DNA from: Antennarius striatus
Taxonomy: Eukaryota > Chordata > Actinopteri > Lophiiformes > Antennariidae
Direction: 5' to 3'
Assembly: GCF_040054535.1 (NCBI RefSeq)
Contig: NC_090797.1
Coordinates: forward strand, 10,552,501-10,616,500
DNA length: 64,000 nucleotides
In this document: one piece after another, positions 15,201-28,900 of the stretch
How positions within the stretch are numbered: the first letter of the stretch is position 1
How the letters are laid out: every line of letters begins with the position of its first letter
Position numbers and translations under genes: made by a program
The notes under the pieces: model-generated
The model's database searches: none
What the model saw: only the letters and a program-made list of their open reading frames with translations
What the model was told of the DNA's origin: nothing

Positions 15201-18200
15201 AGAGTGTCTGAGCAGAACTGGTTTTTAGTGCCAGGCACAGAAACACAAACTAAACCCTTCGACAAATCATTTCAAATGTTGTCACAAGTCCAAAAGCAGC
15301 ATCATCGACCAGTACTGCCAATGACTGAAAGTAGATTATAAAGTAACTGAGATTTTAATGCGTTTCAGGGAAGAGCCAACAGATGATGCCATTCAGGACT
15401 CAGTCAAACTCAAAGACAGCCTGTCTGGTGAGTGTGCACAGAATCTCTGCTTTTTTGCTTTTCATGTTCTTGAACTGGACACACATCCATTTGATGCCGG
15501 TGAAAAATTTAAAACATGTAATGTTTTGGGGTTTTTTTAATCTGTTTGTTTTAGCCAAGAGGTCCTTGCTTCTCAATTTCACGTCTGGAAGCTTGGAGGC
15601 CTTTGGAGGGGAGGTGTCCAGGCCTGAATTGTAAGTGTGTGTGTCATGATTGGTGGTGTTCATTATTGAGTAAACATTAGATTGTGTTTGAGACCAAACT
15701 CACTGCTGAAATCTGACATTCCCGTCCGAGGTTAAAAAATAGGTGCATATTTGCGTTTTGGTGACTTATTTTCCTTCGGCTGCTTTAAGGCATACTGCAG
15801 TAGTGTTTTCATTATACTTCAGACTAGGTTTTGCTTTATATTTTTTATTACTGAAGTGATAAAATGCTAGGTATACATACATACATTTGTGCATTTCTTC
15901 TTTCAGTGAGACTTCAGAGCTTGTGTACTGCGTTGCTGACCTTCAGATGAATAACCACAAGCTTCAGGAGGAAGTGAGGAAGCTGAAGCAGGTGGTGGAG
16001 GGCATGGAGGACAGCAACCAGAAGCTGGCTGATGAAAATGAGGAGCTGCGGAATCAGGCCAGGGTGTAAGACGCAGACGTGTTCAGATATCCAGTGCTGA
16101 TTTTACTGGAGCATTTTTGGATTTGCTGAAGCCAGTTCTGTTTGTATTCTTGCACAGCAACCAGCAGCTGGCCCAGAAGGAGAAGATGCTAAAGGAAGAG
16201 GTAGAGGAGATGAAGGCCACTCTGAGCTGTACCGAGGAAGGCAGAGCTCGTGCCTCCGCACACAGCAAACACGTGGTCAGTCACAATACTAGCATCTATG
16301 AAGACGCTCAGGGTTGGATGCTTGAGTTCGTGAAGTTGTTTCTGTTACTGTGGTTTGTTCCTCTGCTGCACTGTATTCTAGACCGTATTTTGAATTAGAA
16401 TTGCTCAATTTAGACCTATCGTATGATTTTTGAACATCTTTTATCTTGTCGAATGTCCAAGTGCAGATATTTGAGTACGAAATCAGAAATTAAAGACGGA
16501 TTGCACTGATTGTTGTTCTTTTGTGTAGGAGCGAGAAAACCAGAGTCTCATTTCTAAGATCGCTTCTCTTCAGGAAGAGGTAGGTCGCTATCCACACATG
16601 AGCCATCAGATGGATCAACAGTAAAATAAGAAGGGCAAACAATAATACGTACTAATATGTTGACCACTATCTCAGCTGCCCTGAATCCTCTTGTGATTTT
16701 CCAGAACTTTAAAGTCACCATGGAGATGGATAACCTTCAGAGGAGAATAACAGAGCTGTGTGACATCAATGCTGACTTGCAGGTTCTGTCCATTTTCATT
16801 TTATGTTCAGCTGTGCCATTATATTCTATGCCTCTTTACTCCTATCTTCAAATCCAAATTCTGTTGCCATTTCTTTCACTTTTTGGTGCATTTTTGCTCA
16901 ACTGAATGTCATTTGACGTGTTGACTTTGCTGCCATTGTTCGTAACCTTGGTCGTATTGCTCTGGAATGGGCTGACTCACTGTCCACAGGTGCAGATACA
17001 CTCTTTTGATGGAATCATCAGTGAAAAGGAATTGGCGGTACTCGAGGTCAGAGCCTTGTGGTATTTTACTGTAATTTTTATGCAGTAAAGCTGCTTTTTT
17101 GATTTGTACAAGTGTACTTTAATCGATTCAGCTAGCTCGTGTTTCTAAAAGTGAATTCCTGTTGGTCTGTTGTTTTACCCTTCTACAGAAGAACAAACAG
17201 ATAAACGAGCTGAAGTCTGCTGTGGAAGAATATTCTGCAATCACAGAGGTCAGTGTGGAACTAGAAAAAGACATTTTACGTACTTACAAACCATTATTAC
17301 CTGTTGTACTTCATTTTTGAGATGAGGAAGTCTGCCTCTGTATACAATTTAAAAATATATATAATTGATCATATCTAAAAGATATTATCTATTGTCAAAT
17401 TTTTTGAAGTTCTCATTATAGAAAAAATAAATGTATTTTCCTCAGTAGTCTATAGAGCTACTGGGGAAAGCTAAATGTGAGTGTAGTCATGTTTTCAGTG
17501 CACAGATCACTTCCTGCTACGCTCCGCGTGTCCACTTATCAGCGTGTGCGTCATTCTCTGACCGATGGTGGGAATAACGTCACCTGTTTCCACACATGCT
17601 TCGTAATTATCATTGTCCAGTGAAGTAACAGCGAGCAGCATAGTCGACCATTAGATAACCGAAGGCATGGCCTGAGTCATGTTGATCTGTCTGTTGATCT
17701 TAGCTGCTGAGAGCCGACAAGAGCAAGCTGGAGAACCAGATGAAGATGATGCATCCAGACTTGACCGGGTACGTAAACCTTTGAGATGTCAAGAGTTATC
17801 TGTAGAAAGATGAGCATTAGCCTCGTGTTTTACTTCTTCATGCAGTTAATACATGAGAGACACGCTAAGCCACAATCTGTGGTTAAACTTTAACTTTGGG
17901 AAACGTCTGTCCATTGCGGCCATCCCTCGCTAACATCTCAGTTTCTCGCCCCCGTCTCTCAGCTCTGGTGCGTCGCTGTCGGGGGCCTACAGGTTGAACC
18001 AGAGCAGCTCAGGATCCCTGCAGACTGAACTGGCTTTGGCACAGTCACCACTGGAGGTCAGCACTCCCTCGCTGTCTTATGCTTTTACTCCATTTGTTTC
18101 AATCTTTCCCCTGTCCCTGTTTGCTCCTCCTCCTCATTTTGCTTGACATTTTGTGTGTGGACTAGTTTATTCTCTCATCTTTTACCCCTGTCAGAGTTTG

Positions 18201-21200
18201 TGACGCCTTTGGTTCTTTCTTTTAGCAGCTAAACTGTGGCTGCGCTCTACACTCATTCACTGGTTTTGACCATTATTTCCTGCTTCTCATGGCCGATTCA
18301 GATTTCAGATTTTGTATTTTCAGTTCACACTTACATTTCATGCACCCTTGAGAGTTAGGAAAAGCTGAATGGCTGACTATTTTATAGCTCACAGACGTTT
18401 CTTTGAATTTTCTGACTTTCTATCCCACCTATGGAACCTAGTAGAAGATAGATTAGGAATACAATTCTTTAATTTCCGTTTTAAACTGTAATAAATAGAT
18501 GCCATGATTATTTTTGGTCAACACCACATGACTGATTAGGACCAGTAACTTGACAACCATATTCTGTTGTTATCCCTGGTCTGGTGCGTGTGTTAGACGC
18601 CACAACTGCCTGTGTGCAGACACTCCATGTATGCATTGTATATATTATATATAGCTCCAGTGATTCTAGCAACTGTTGAATGCCTGCAGGAAGTTTATTA
18701 TCCTGCTATCTTTCATACAGTAGAAATCTTTGTTCATTGAACATTATCTCTTCACATGTTTCGTACTTGTCACGGCGAGCCTCTGTGATAATCTGATTTC
18801 AGATTAACTATTTTAAGTGTAGTTTGAATTCTTGTCAGAATATGTTTCCACTGTGGGTCCTGCAGGCCCTGCATGGAGCTGATCTGTTGTCCAACACTAT
18901 GAGCTTTGCCTCCCCGCTGGATGAGACGCTGGACAGGGAGGTGTTGCTGATGCTGCAGGGACCCAGTCCTGAATACATGGCTCAGGAGTTCAAGAGACTC
19001 CTTAACAAACTGGTAATCAAGTGTGATGAAGTGTGTTTGAAAGCCTAACTGGTATTGTTCCTAAATAAATCTGAGGCTTAAGTTTTTGGACAAAATTACA
19101 GTTTGGGTTTGTATTAAAAAATCCCACTATTGTATAAAATTATTGTGTTTTTGACTTTGCTACTTGCACCGCATAGCAATCACTTCATTGGCTGTAGCAA
19201 ATGCAAAAAAGTTGTCATTATTTGTCGTCGGTATTTTAATGTTTCTGCGGTTTCGCCTTCAGATGGTGGAAGATCTAAACAGCGTGAAGTCACCCCTTTT
19301 GGGTACATCTGGTACTTCCTAAACAGCTGAGGGCATTAAGTGTTCATGTCGTAAAACTGTGTGGCATGTGTTCCTCCGTAAATGTATGCAGACAACGTCA
19401 CTTAATGCATTTCCTGTCGAGAGGAAACTGACCAGAATGTGAGCTGGAAGGGAATTCCTCCTGACTCTGTCTACATTACCCTGAATTCACGTTACTCATT
19501 TCCTTCAACATGAGTTTTAACAGAGTAAATTAAAACACTCTCTGTAAATATACGCTACTGATCTCACCATCATAAAATATTGTAGAAAAAGGTTTCAAAA
19601 GTTGGTCAGTATCAGTCAGATGCTTCAGTCATATCTTTCACAGCAAAGAAAATCTGACAAAGGAAGAAAAACATAACTATAATAATGTTAGTGTTTAAAA
19701 AGGCCATCCAGAATGGCCCTTCTACAAACAACTTTTGAAAACTAATATTAAGAATGGATTTAATAACACTATTTTTGGATGTGAGGTGACAGTCCTCTTG
19801 ACATAAACAAATGATCAGGTAGAGAAATGTCTGTGTTAGGATGCTTTTGTATAAAGTGTCTCTGTTGCTTTCTGTTCTTCAATTTTCATTTTAAGATTTC
19901 TCTCTCGCTTCTTTCAGAAAAAGGATTTCTCAGAGGAAACCCACTCTGTCTTGTCAACGGTTCGAGACATGCTGGATTACCATACTAAGTCACAAAGCAA
20001 CACAGACACCACCATCCAGGTCAGATCCACAGAAACACTTCTGTTCAGTGACAGACGACACAACATTTGAGGAAAGCTTGAGGTTAAAAGTTCACAGTGG
20101 ACTTGCTGTAACTCTAAGGCCATTTAATGCTTTTTTTGAAAATCTGTAGAACATGAAATGTTCAGCGATTTCTGTATTGTCATCCCACCACCTGCTGCCC
20201 TCTCTGTCCATCTATCACTGCCTTCCCACCCACCATCGCTCCTCTAGAGATGTCTCACTTATATAACTCTCACACAGGCCCCATCCAGGCACGGCTGTTA
20301 GTCAGTGTGTTGTAGCGTGAACACAACCCACTCCCCTCCTCCCTCACTCCAACTTTCTGAATCTGTCTCTACCCCCACCTCTTCTTGCATTGTTGCATTC
20401 ATTAGCCACGTAACATACTGCAGTAAACACACCACCAAATGAGACATAAAACATTAGTGAGGCTGGACTGTTTCAGTGTAAGTCCGTCTTCCAAATGGTT
20501 TCTCCGTGCGCTGCCTAACATGCAACGATTGTAACAGTTAGGTGTCAAATTTTTGGATGTGCAAACGGGACACGGCTATCCAAGATTTGCCCTTCTCTCA
20601 AAAGCAAGCGGCTGACACCTTGGCCTCTTCTTCCCACAGACGGTACAGGCCGAGCTGGATGCGAGACGGGCGGACTGGGCCCTCAGCCTGGATCAGCTGG
20701 CCCAGTACACAGACTCGCTGGAGAAGGAGCTCGTCAAAATGGCCAGCAACATGAGAAGATCCCGCACTGAGATTCTCCACCTTTCAGTCCGGTGAGTAAA
20801 TCTTCTCTGTTTGCTCTTCCTGTGCATGGAGAAATCAGAAGTGTCAAAAATGTGTGAGCAGCTAGCTGGACTGAATGATGACTTTGGCATGAAAACAGAG
20901 GAAGGTGAGAGAGCATGAAATACCAAAGGAAGATGGAAAACTATAGATTTGCAGTGAATCTTGTTCCCAATAATAAATGAAAAACCAACTTTATGGTATG
21001 GAAACATTACTTTAGGATAGAGCTGCTCCCGTTAGATGAATTTAGCCCGAGTCGGCAAAACTTGAGAGTTCATATTCTGGCTAAATAAGGATATCGCTGA
21101 AGAAACCATTATTGAGAGGACTAGAATTTATAACTCAAAAAATCGACCTATCAGAGAAATCCACTTGTATAAATAATATCATACCACAAAAAGTCAGATC

Positions 21201-22920
21201 CACACAGTGTGGCTGTCTCCGCTCTCCGCTGTGGGGTCTCAGTTGGCCGGTCACTCATCCGGAGTGGTGGAAAGAAGTGTCAATCATCCTGGCATTCAAA
21301 ACATCAAAGGTCCCACCTCACTGCGTCTGGATTTGGGCTACTTCTCAACTTCTGACTGAATCTTTGTGGATGGTCATGCCTTGTGACGTGTGTGTATCTG
21401 TTTATATGGGTGTTCATGGAGACGGACTTCCCCTTCAGATATATAAAAGAGCTGGTGTGGAACAATATCAGACCTGAGAGGGGGTGTCCAACAGGGATCT
21501 ACTGGTTCTCTGTCACTGGACTGAAGTTTTATGCTGTTTGAGGGGGGAAAATAAGTGAAGACTCATTGCACCTGTCGTTTTACTTCCTGCCTTGCTGTTT
21601 GCTGTGCTAGAATCAGGGGATGTTGTAGGACACATTTGAGATGCTGTGTGATTAGAGATTAGGGAGTTTGCTTGAGATTGGATCTACGGAATCGTGAACA
21701 ACTTATTTCTGGGCAAGTTAGGGAATTGTCGCTGGTCACCCTGGGAAACAGAATGGGACACTGCATGGGCCTGCGGATTGGGTACAGTATGTCCCCTGTA
21801 CTGTCTTCTAAAATAGTTTTCTGTCTCTGTGGGAAGTTAAGAGTGTTTTGTGTGTTTTCACCTCTCTGAGTGTTTCCTGAGTTGCTTTAATCAACATCTG
21901 TGTACTGCTGCACACAGGGTGCAGGAGCAGGAGAACCAGAAGCGGCAGCTGTGTGAGGAGCTGGAGCAGCTAAAGGCACCTCAGGACAGCAGGGAGGCCT
22001 CATGCCAGACTCCTGCATCTGAAGAAGAGGTCAGAGAGGAAGGGTGCACTATATCAGACCGTAAAGCTTTTATTAAATACATCAGTGTGTGTTGACTTCC
22101 ACTCCAAGTTCAAATGCAACCTTTTACCTCCAAGCTGTGGTCTGTGGTGATGATGTCCTCTAACCCTGTCTGTTCAAGGCAAGAAATGCAGGAATAAAGT
22201 AAATCTAAATTTTACAAGTTGCGTTATCTGACCAACCACCTACCTGCTCCCTTTCTTCTGAGGAGGTTGGGCATTAGTTGGACAGCAGTAGCTCAGTCCA
22301 CTAAGTCTTGTACCTGGGACCGGAGGGTCGGCGGTTCAAGACCCGTGTTGAGCACAACATTTTGGAATGTGAACTGAGTGTGGGACGTGTCATTTCACCT
22401 TCCGAACACTGCCGAGGCGCCCTTGAGCAAAGCGCGGTCCCCTTTATAAGCTGCTAATGCAGGAGCTCCACAACAGAGCTTCTTGCTGCTCTACCTCCCC
22501 ATCACCTGCATGCCCACAAGCCCCCCTGTATGTGTGTTAGAGATGAAGACCTACTCAGCAACACTATTTCAACTGAACTGAATTTCTAGTGTATATTTAG
22601 TGTGTATGTGTATTTGCCCAGATGGGAGTGGAGTGAACTTCCACCCTTCTCAGAAGCAGTTTTTAACCTAAATCTGTCTTCATGTATTGCTTACATAACA
22701 TTCAAATATGCTGTGAGACAATCATTTAATATCCTGGATATTTGCCAGAAGGAACGCCATGTTCACTTTGGAATCATTTGCGTTAACATTTAGTTATCAC
22801 AATATGAGGACTTTGGAAGGCTTGGAGGGCTGTGACAGAGATCCTACTGTATTCAGACAGATGGAGCATCTGGTAGAGGAGAGCTGAGTGTGAGTTGGTG
22901 GTGGTTGAAGTGGATATGTT

Positions 22921-22956
<36 letters not shown>

Positions 22957-25900
22957 CTGATGCAACCACACACCTACGCACTGCTCCTTGCATAAAACGC
23001 ACACTTATATTTCAGCACCATTGTTTTTATTATAAAACATGATGAGCTGAATGATAGCTTAGGCAGATTTGCACAAAGTGCTTTAATAAAACCAGAGTTC
23101 TCACTTTGCCATAATTTATTCAGTATAGCTCTTGATCGCAGAACAAATATGAACATCATTTCTTCTGGATTCAACATAAAAAACATTGTTGTAAAGGAAA
23201 GATTATCTAAGAACTTTTATTCAGTGAAATGTCACTCATTGTATGAGTGAACATCTCATATTTGAGTTTTTATGCACATTTGAACTTTTATTTTGTATGT
23301 TTTATGATTTATATGCTTTGTTATCCACCTATGATAGAGGTCATGGCATAGACATCCACACAAATCTGAGTTAATCCTAGTAACTGATCCTCTAAAGTTC
23401 CTTTTTTGCAAGGTTTTTTCCAGTCATGTGTCCATGATTAACAATTGTCTGTCTTTATCTTACAGCTCAGAGATGAATTGGACTGGGATGAGGAGTTTGC
23501 TCTGCAAGATTTCCTGAAGAATGAGCTAATGGAGAAGAACTGCAGAGACCAAAGTGGGCAATCGGACAGCAAGCCTGATGTGGTAACAGACAAAGATGAG
23601 GATGGGGAGGAGAAGTGGACGGTGGTGGACACAGGAGGAGAGGGTGAAGTGAGGAACTCCAATCTCCCATCTACCATCTCTGAGGAGGTCCAGTCTGGAC
23701 GTGGGCCAGCAGGAGGTGAGTAGGGAACACCAAGGCAGACTGCATGACCACCAGGCAACACTTCAATACATCACATACAGAGCAGTTAATACAACTTATT
23801 CCTCCAATGGTACATAACGTGGTGAAAGTCAAAACTTATCATAAAATATATAACAGATATGTATTTATTCATAAAGAAGCATCAACCGCCCATCAGCCGC
23901 CCTGTATTTGTGTTGAGAACTTTGAGAAGTAGAATGAAGACACAACCTCATGTGTCCAGACTGGGAACTGATGCATTATCTTCTTAGCAAAGTAATATTT
24001 AAACTATAGTTTGAATGTGAAGACTCATCGTACATTTCCCATATTTGAGAAGCTAATGAAGTAATTTTGTTATGTAAAAGCAAATGTTTCTATAGAAAGC
24101 CTCTGTTTGCTCACTAACAGAACAGACTTACCGCTTGTTTTGTAAATTCTTCATTGGGAACAATAAACTGAATGTTATTGGTGGATTTCACTGTCCGTAG
24201 CAGTATTCAGGGAACGTCTTCCAACTCTGTTAAGCTCTCTTTGTGAACCCAACCAGTTACACATTGTCTTGGCTTTAAAATCACACATGCAACTAATACA
24301 CCAATTTGCAGGTTTAGACGTCTTACGAAGCGCCTCAGAAGATAAAGTCTGATGGTGAGGTGCAGCACACAGACTCAGTTTTTGTCTGTGAGTGTTGATT
24401 GGTGTGTGTGGATTATCCCCCCGTAATCCATGGGAGTCACAGGGCACTCAGCCACCCTTGAAGCTCTAGTGCGGTACACACACTCAGTCCCCCTAAGGAC
24501 ACACAGCCTCAGGCCTTGGGAAATAGACCCTTTCCTTCTATGGTTGTTAAGGCCCGTGATCTTACAGAGCTTGTGTGTTGGATTGGTGTGTGTGTGTGTG
24601 TGTGGGTCTCCTCAATACGTGAAATCCTTGCGTTGTCAAGATCCTTGTATGGCCAGGTGCACAACCATCCTGAGGCTATGAAGTGAGCTCAGTAATCCTC
24701 CATTCCTCTGCCTGCATGAGCAACTGGCAAGCAGTGAGACAGAAAACCAGTGTAAATGTGGCCAATAATGCCACCTTAGCCATGCATGGTATTTTAACCC
24801 CTCTGACCCTCTCAGCCCAATTCCTGGCGTAATAGATATTCTGACCTTTTTTGGTAAAAGGTGGGGTCGTGTTTTAGGGAATAAACGTTGATACTGAATA
24901 AAATGTTGGTTCAGGTATTTAATGGAGAATTTATTATGTCCTTATATTTCTCTTATTTGTCTGTTCTTCTGTTTCTGTATCTGTTACAGGCTCTGCAGTC
25001 TGCACTACATCAGAGCCGGAGATGAGCTGCCGGACTAAGCAGGTAAATGTACTCGTCAAAATATTTTACTGTTTTGTGCAAACTGCTTGCCACCATTGGG
25101 AATTTGCTTGTGTTGATTGTGCTTTAAGTCTGTATTCTCTTAAAGCAGCACATATTTGATGATGATTATCTTAGTACAGCAATTAGTAACTGAAACCAAT
25201 AGTTTCTATGTCATTAAAGATATTCTTTCAAAACGTTGACTCGCAAACCTCAAAAGGATCTTTTTTTTTTTTTTTTTTCAATAACAAGACGAAGCTTTAC
25301 CTTCAAATGTCACCTTCATAATGAATGTTTGGAGTATAACTAACTCAACGCCAGGTTTAAGATGACAAATCTGATAACAGGACAGTCAAACTGAATATTA
25401 CTTTCCAGTTCTAAGTGATTTTCATTGCTGGTAACTCCACAACCAGATTCATTTGTTATAGCTCGTGATTATGGGAGGATTAAAACTATTTAGGTTTCAT
25501 GAAAAACAAAGCCTGTGAAGCTTAGTGCTTGATTTCAGGCTTTTGTAAGGATCTTTCTCAATTCCCATGAGGTGAAAGTTGGATTATATCTAGACTCTTG
25601 TGGAGTGAGGGGGGTTTTTTTAAGTGGACTTTTTGCAGAATAGACTTTTTGTTTTTTCACAATAATAAAGCTTGACAAAGAACAGTACTGTATTTCTAAA
25701 TGCCAGTAACCATTTACGTTACTTCCTGTAGAACCAGGAACTGGTACATTAATTACACATCGTCAGTTCAGCTATAGGCTTTTACCTTTATACTGTATAC
25801 TTCCTTGGCGGATGTGGGAAGGAAGGAGGAAGTATTTAAATGATTAAAAATATTAGATGGGGTTAGAGGCACTGGATTCTATGAAATTACTCTTTACATG

Positions 25901-28900
25901 ATCAATTTATCTTTGGTAACATCTTAATTAATATAAAACATCTCCTTGCATAATGCTGAGACATACTTTTCAGGCTGCATCTATATTTTGAACGCACTTA
26001 AATTCTTGTTGCATGCCTGTTTCACTATGCAAATGCTTTTTTGCAACATGGGACTATCCTTGAACACACCATTGGATTTAAACCTGTTCATTAAATGGAC
26101 ATGTCTGATGTTTTTCACCACTGTCGTTTCATACAGCATGAGACAAATAGATGGGTAGAAATCTCTAGCCAGAGCTTAGAAAATGCTACATTTCCCACAG
26201 ATAGACAGTATAACTGCAGAGAGAAGGTTATATTTCATCTAGTAAACGTTTAATGAATATTTTCACTTCCCTATTTTCAGTGTATACGGTGTTTCCTGGT
26301 ATAATTCTTAAATTCTACTCAATTTTCTGCTCACCAGCTTGCCTGGACTCACCTCTTTCTGTCCAGAATTTTTATTTTTTTAATTTTCATTTTCACAAAA
26401 GCATTGGAGCCTGGTGTGGAAGATGCTTTCATTGTTAATTGGAATTGTGGCAAAACACAAAGTATATGAAAGTATAATGTGAATGCCTTTATATGATATT
26501 CTATTCTTCCCTCATCTTCTGTGCTCTTTAATTTCTCTATTTACCTATCAAATAACTCTTCATACAATGTCCCTCTTCACGGCCTCTGCTCACAGGAAGC
26601 ACTCTGCATAGTTCAGTTGCAGCTCTCTACTTCCTTTTATAGAATAATAGAGAACTAACTTTTACTTTTCACTGAAGTGAAAAGGAACATTAACATTGGG
26701 GTTTTGCAGGACAAATGTGATTTTGCGTTTCCAGTTGAATTATTGTCTATGACATACAGCAGACACTATACATGGAGCTATGTAACATGAAACATCTAGA
26801 TGTATTCTCTTTTAGATGGAACAAGTCCTCATCTTTTTTTTTTAATTTCATGCCTGAGGGTTTTGTTTTTTTTATTCCAGCAGTCTATCATTCCTACAGC
26901 CAGCATTATGTTTTCTTTTCAATTCCTTTGAAGAGGAGAGGAATTTTTTTACATTCATCTTTGGTGAAACAGATTATCTTTAATGTATGTCAGTTTTGGG
27001 GAAATGCTGACTTCCTATGTATTCTGACACATCTCAGACTAATTTGTTTCGATTGTAGTTCTGCTGTTTGATACAGTTTGATTATTCAATCTTTGAATAC
27101 TGATCATTTTCTGTGTTTGTGTGATAACAGGAAGAGGTAGTGGTGCTATCCCATTTAAAAGATGTTGGAAATAGCCTTCCAGAGGAAGATGCTCTCCCTG
27201 ATTTGTCCCACATAGAGAATGACAGTAAGATCCGTGCTTCCCTCTCACTGTGTGGATTATTCACTCTTTTTGTTTCACTTTCTACTGCTGTCAGCTCAGT
27301 TCATTATTGTGCGTGTTTACCGTTTAGCCAAGCCAATTTCCTGACTCACTTGCTCTGTTTATGTAGACATAATTTTACTAAATGTTGCAAGATTGAGGTC
27401 AAACATTTTTAATCGCCCTCACTAAGGATGTTTGATTTGATTTTTCAGGTTCATTAGCCAATCAGGCTCTCCATGACTGTTTCTGAAAATAATGGACTTC
27501 TCATGAAGTCAGACAACTGACAGTTTAAAATGTCAATATTTTTTCTGTATGCTGCTGTATGTTCATGATTACATTTTCAGAGTTGTTAAAAATTGTCACT
27601 TTTATACTCCAAATTTCCCATATTTTTTTATGTTGTTAGCTAGTAAATATTAAAGCTGAATTATACCATTTCCGTGCATGACAACAGCTGATGATTTGAT
27701 GATCTGAAATCATGGGAAGCACTGATAGTGTAAAAGTATAGACATGATGAACCTGTTTTCTCCTGTTACAGAAGATGAAAAGTGTCACTCCTGCAATTCA
27801 GCGCAAAATCTGAGCAGCTCGTCTCAACAGGATCAAACGACCACCCCTAGTAGCAGCCCGTCGACGAATGCCGTGATGGTTCCTCCTGACAGCAAATCAC
27901 CTGGACCAGATGAGGCTGTTTCCAAAAAAGAGAGGTGAATGTAGTAAACATAAACAAAAGTTTGACTATTCAGAAATACTGAATGGATTTAGCAGAAGCC
28001 ACTGTGAAGAATATACATATATTTTTCGTGTGTTATTAGCAAAGGCGGCGGTATTCTCTGGGTTCTCTGGCTTTCCTCCAAAAGTATGCAGTTTAGGTGA
28101 TTTGAGCAGAGCAATTTTTCTGTAGGTGCGTGTGTGAGTGATTTATCTTTTGTGTGGCCCTGCAATGCGCTTGTGACGTGTCCGAGGAGCACCCAGACCA
28201 CCCGCCCATAGCCAGCTTCACTAACACCTGTAACCCTCAAGGCGGGTAGCAGCTGAAGATAATTTGCCTTGTCTTCAAGAAAATGGATGAATGTATGTTA
28301 TTACTAATTGAAGTAATACTTATGATTTGCTCAAAATTTCATTTCCACTGAGAGGCAGGTTGCTGGTTGTTTTTCTTAAATAACTCCCCACAATCAGTTC
28401 CTCAAAAGATGATCTCGCTGTTCTGGTAGCAAGATGGTTGATGAAGAAGGGTAAAGAACATACACAAATTCAGCAAAGCAAATTTCTGTCGTGATCTCAA
28501 TCTAGCTCAAACATGAATGTCATCCCAGACGCACCTGATTTAGTGTTTGCATAGGAAAATAAGAAGTGAAGTCTTTGTGGACAGTTGACTTTCCCCACAG
28601 AGACTCACTCAGTATCCTGGCTAGCCTTATAAAACACGTGAGCAGTTTACAAATAAGAAGCCACCTTACAGTGTAAGAAGATGAGGGTTTATGTGGCCTT
28701 AGTGGTCACGTTTGAAATCATCATTTTATCTGGTTTCATTCTTTTGCAGCGCTCTATCCACATTTGCTAGTCAAATAGATATTTTCCTCACTCTGGGAGG
28801 AGCTTGTAGTCTAATTAATATCTCTGGGGCAATGTTTTGCATTGACAGAGTCAAGGCAAAGCTGTTCCTCAACTCTGTCACATGTGTGTTTTGTCATTTT

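Noticed and set aside
27447-27490. Extra irag2 exon after TTTTTCAG near 27448
   Set aside because: In the required phase it reaches a stop after about a dozen codons and has no useful donor; the exon at 27772 fits the phase and stays open.
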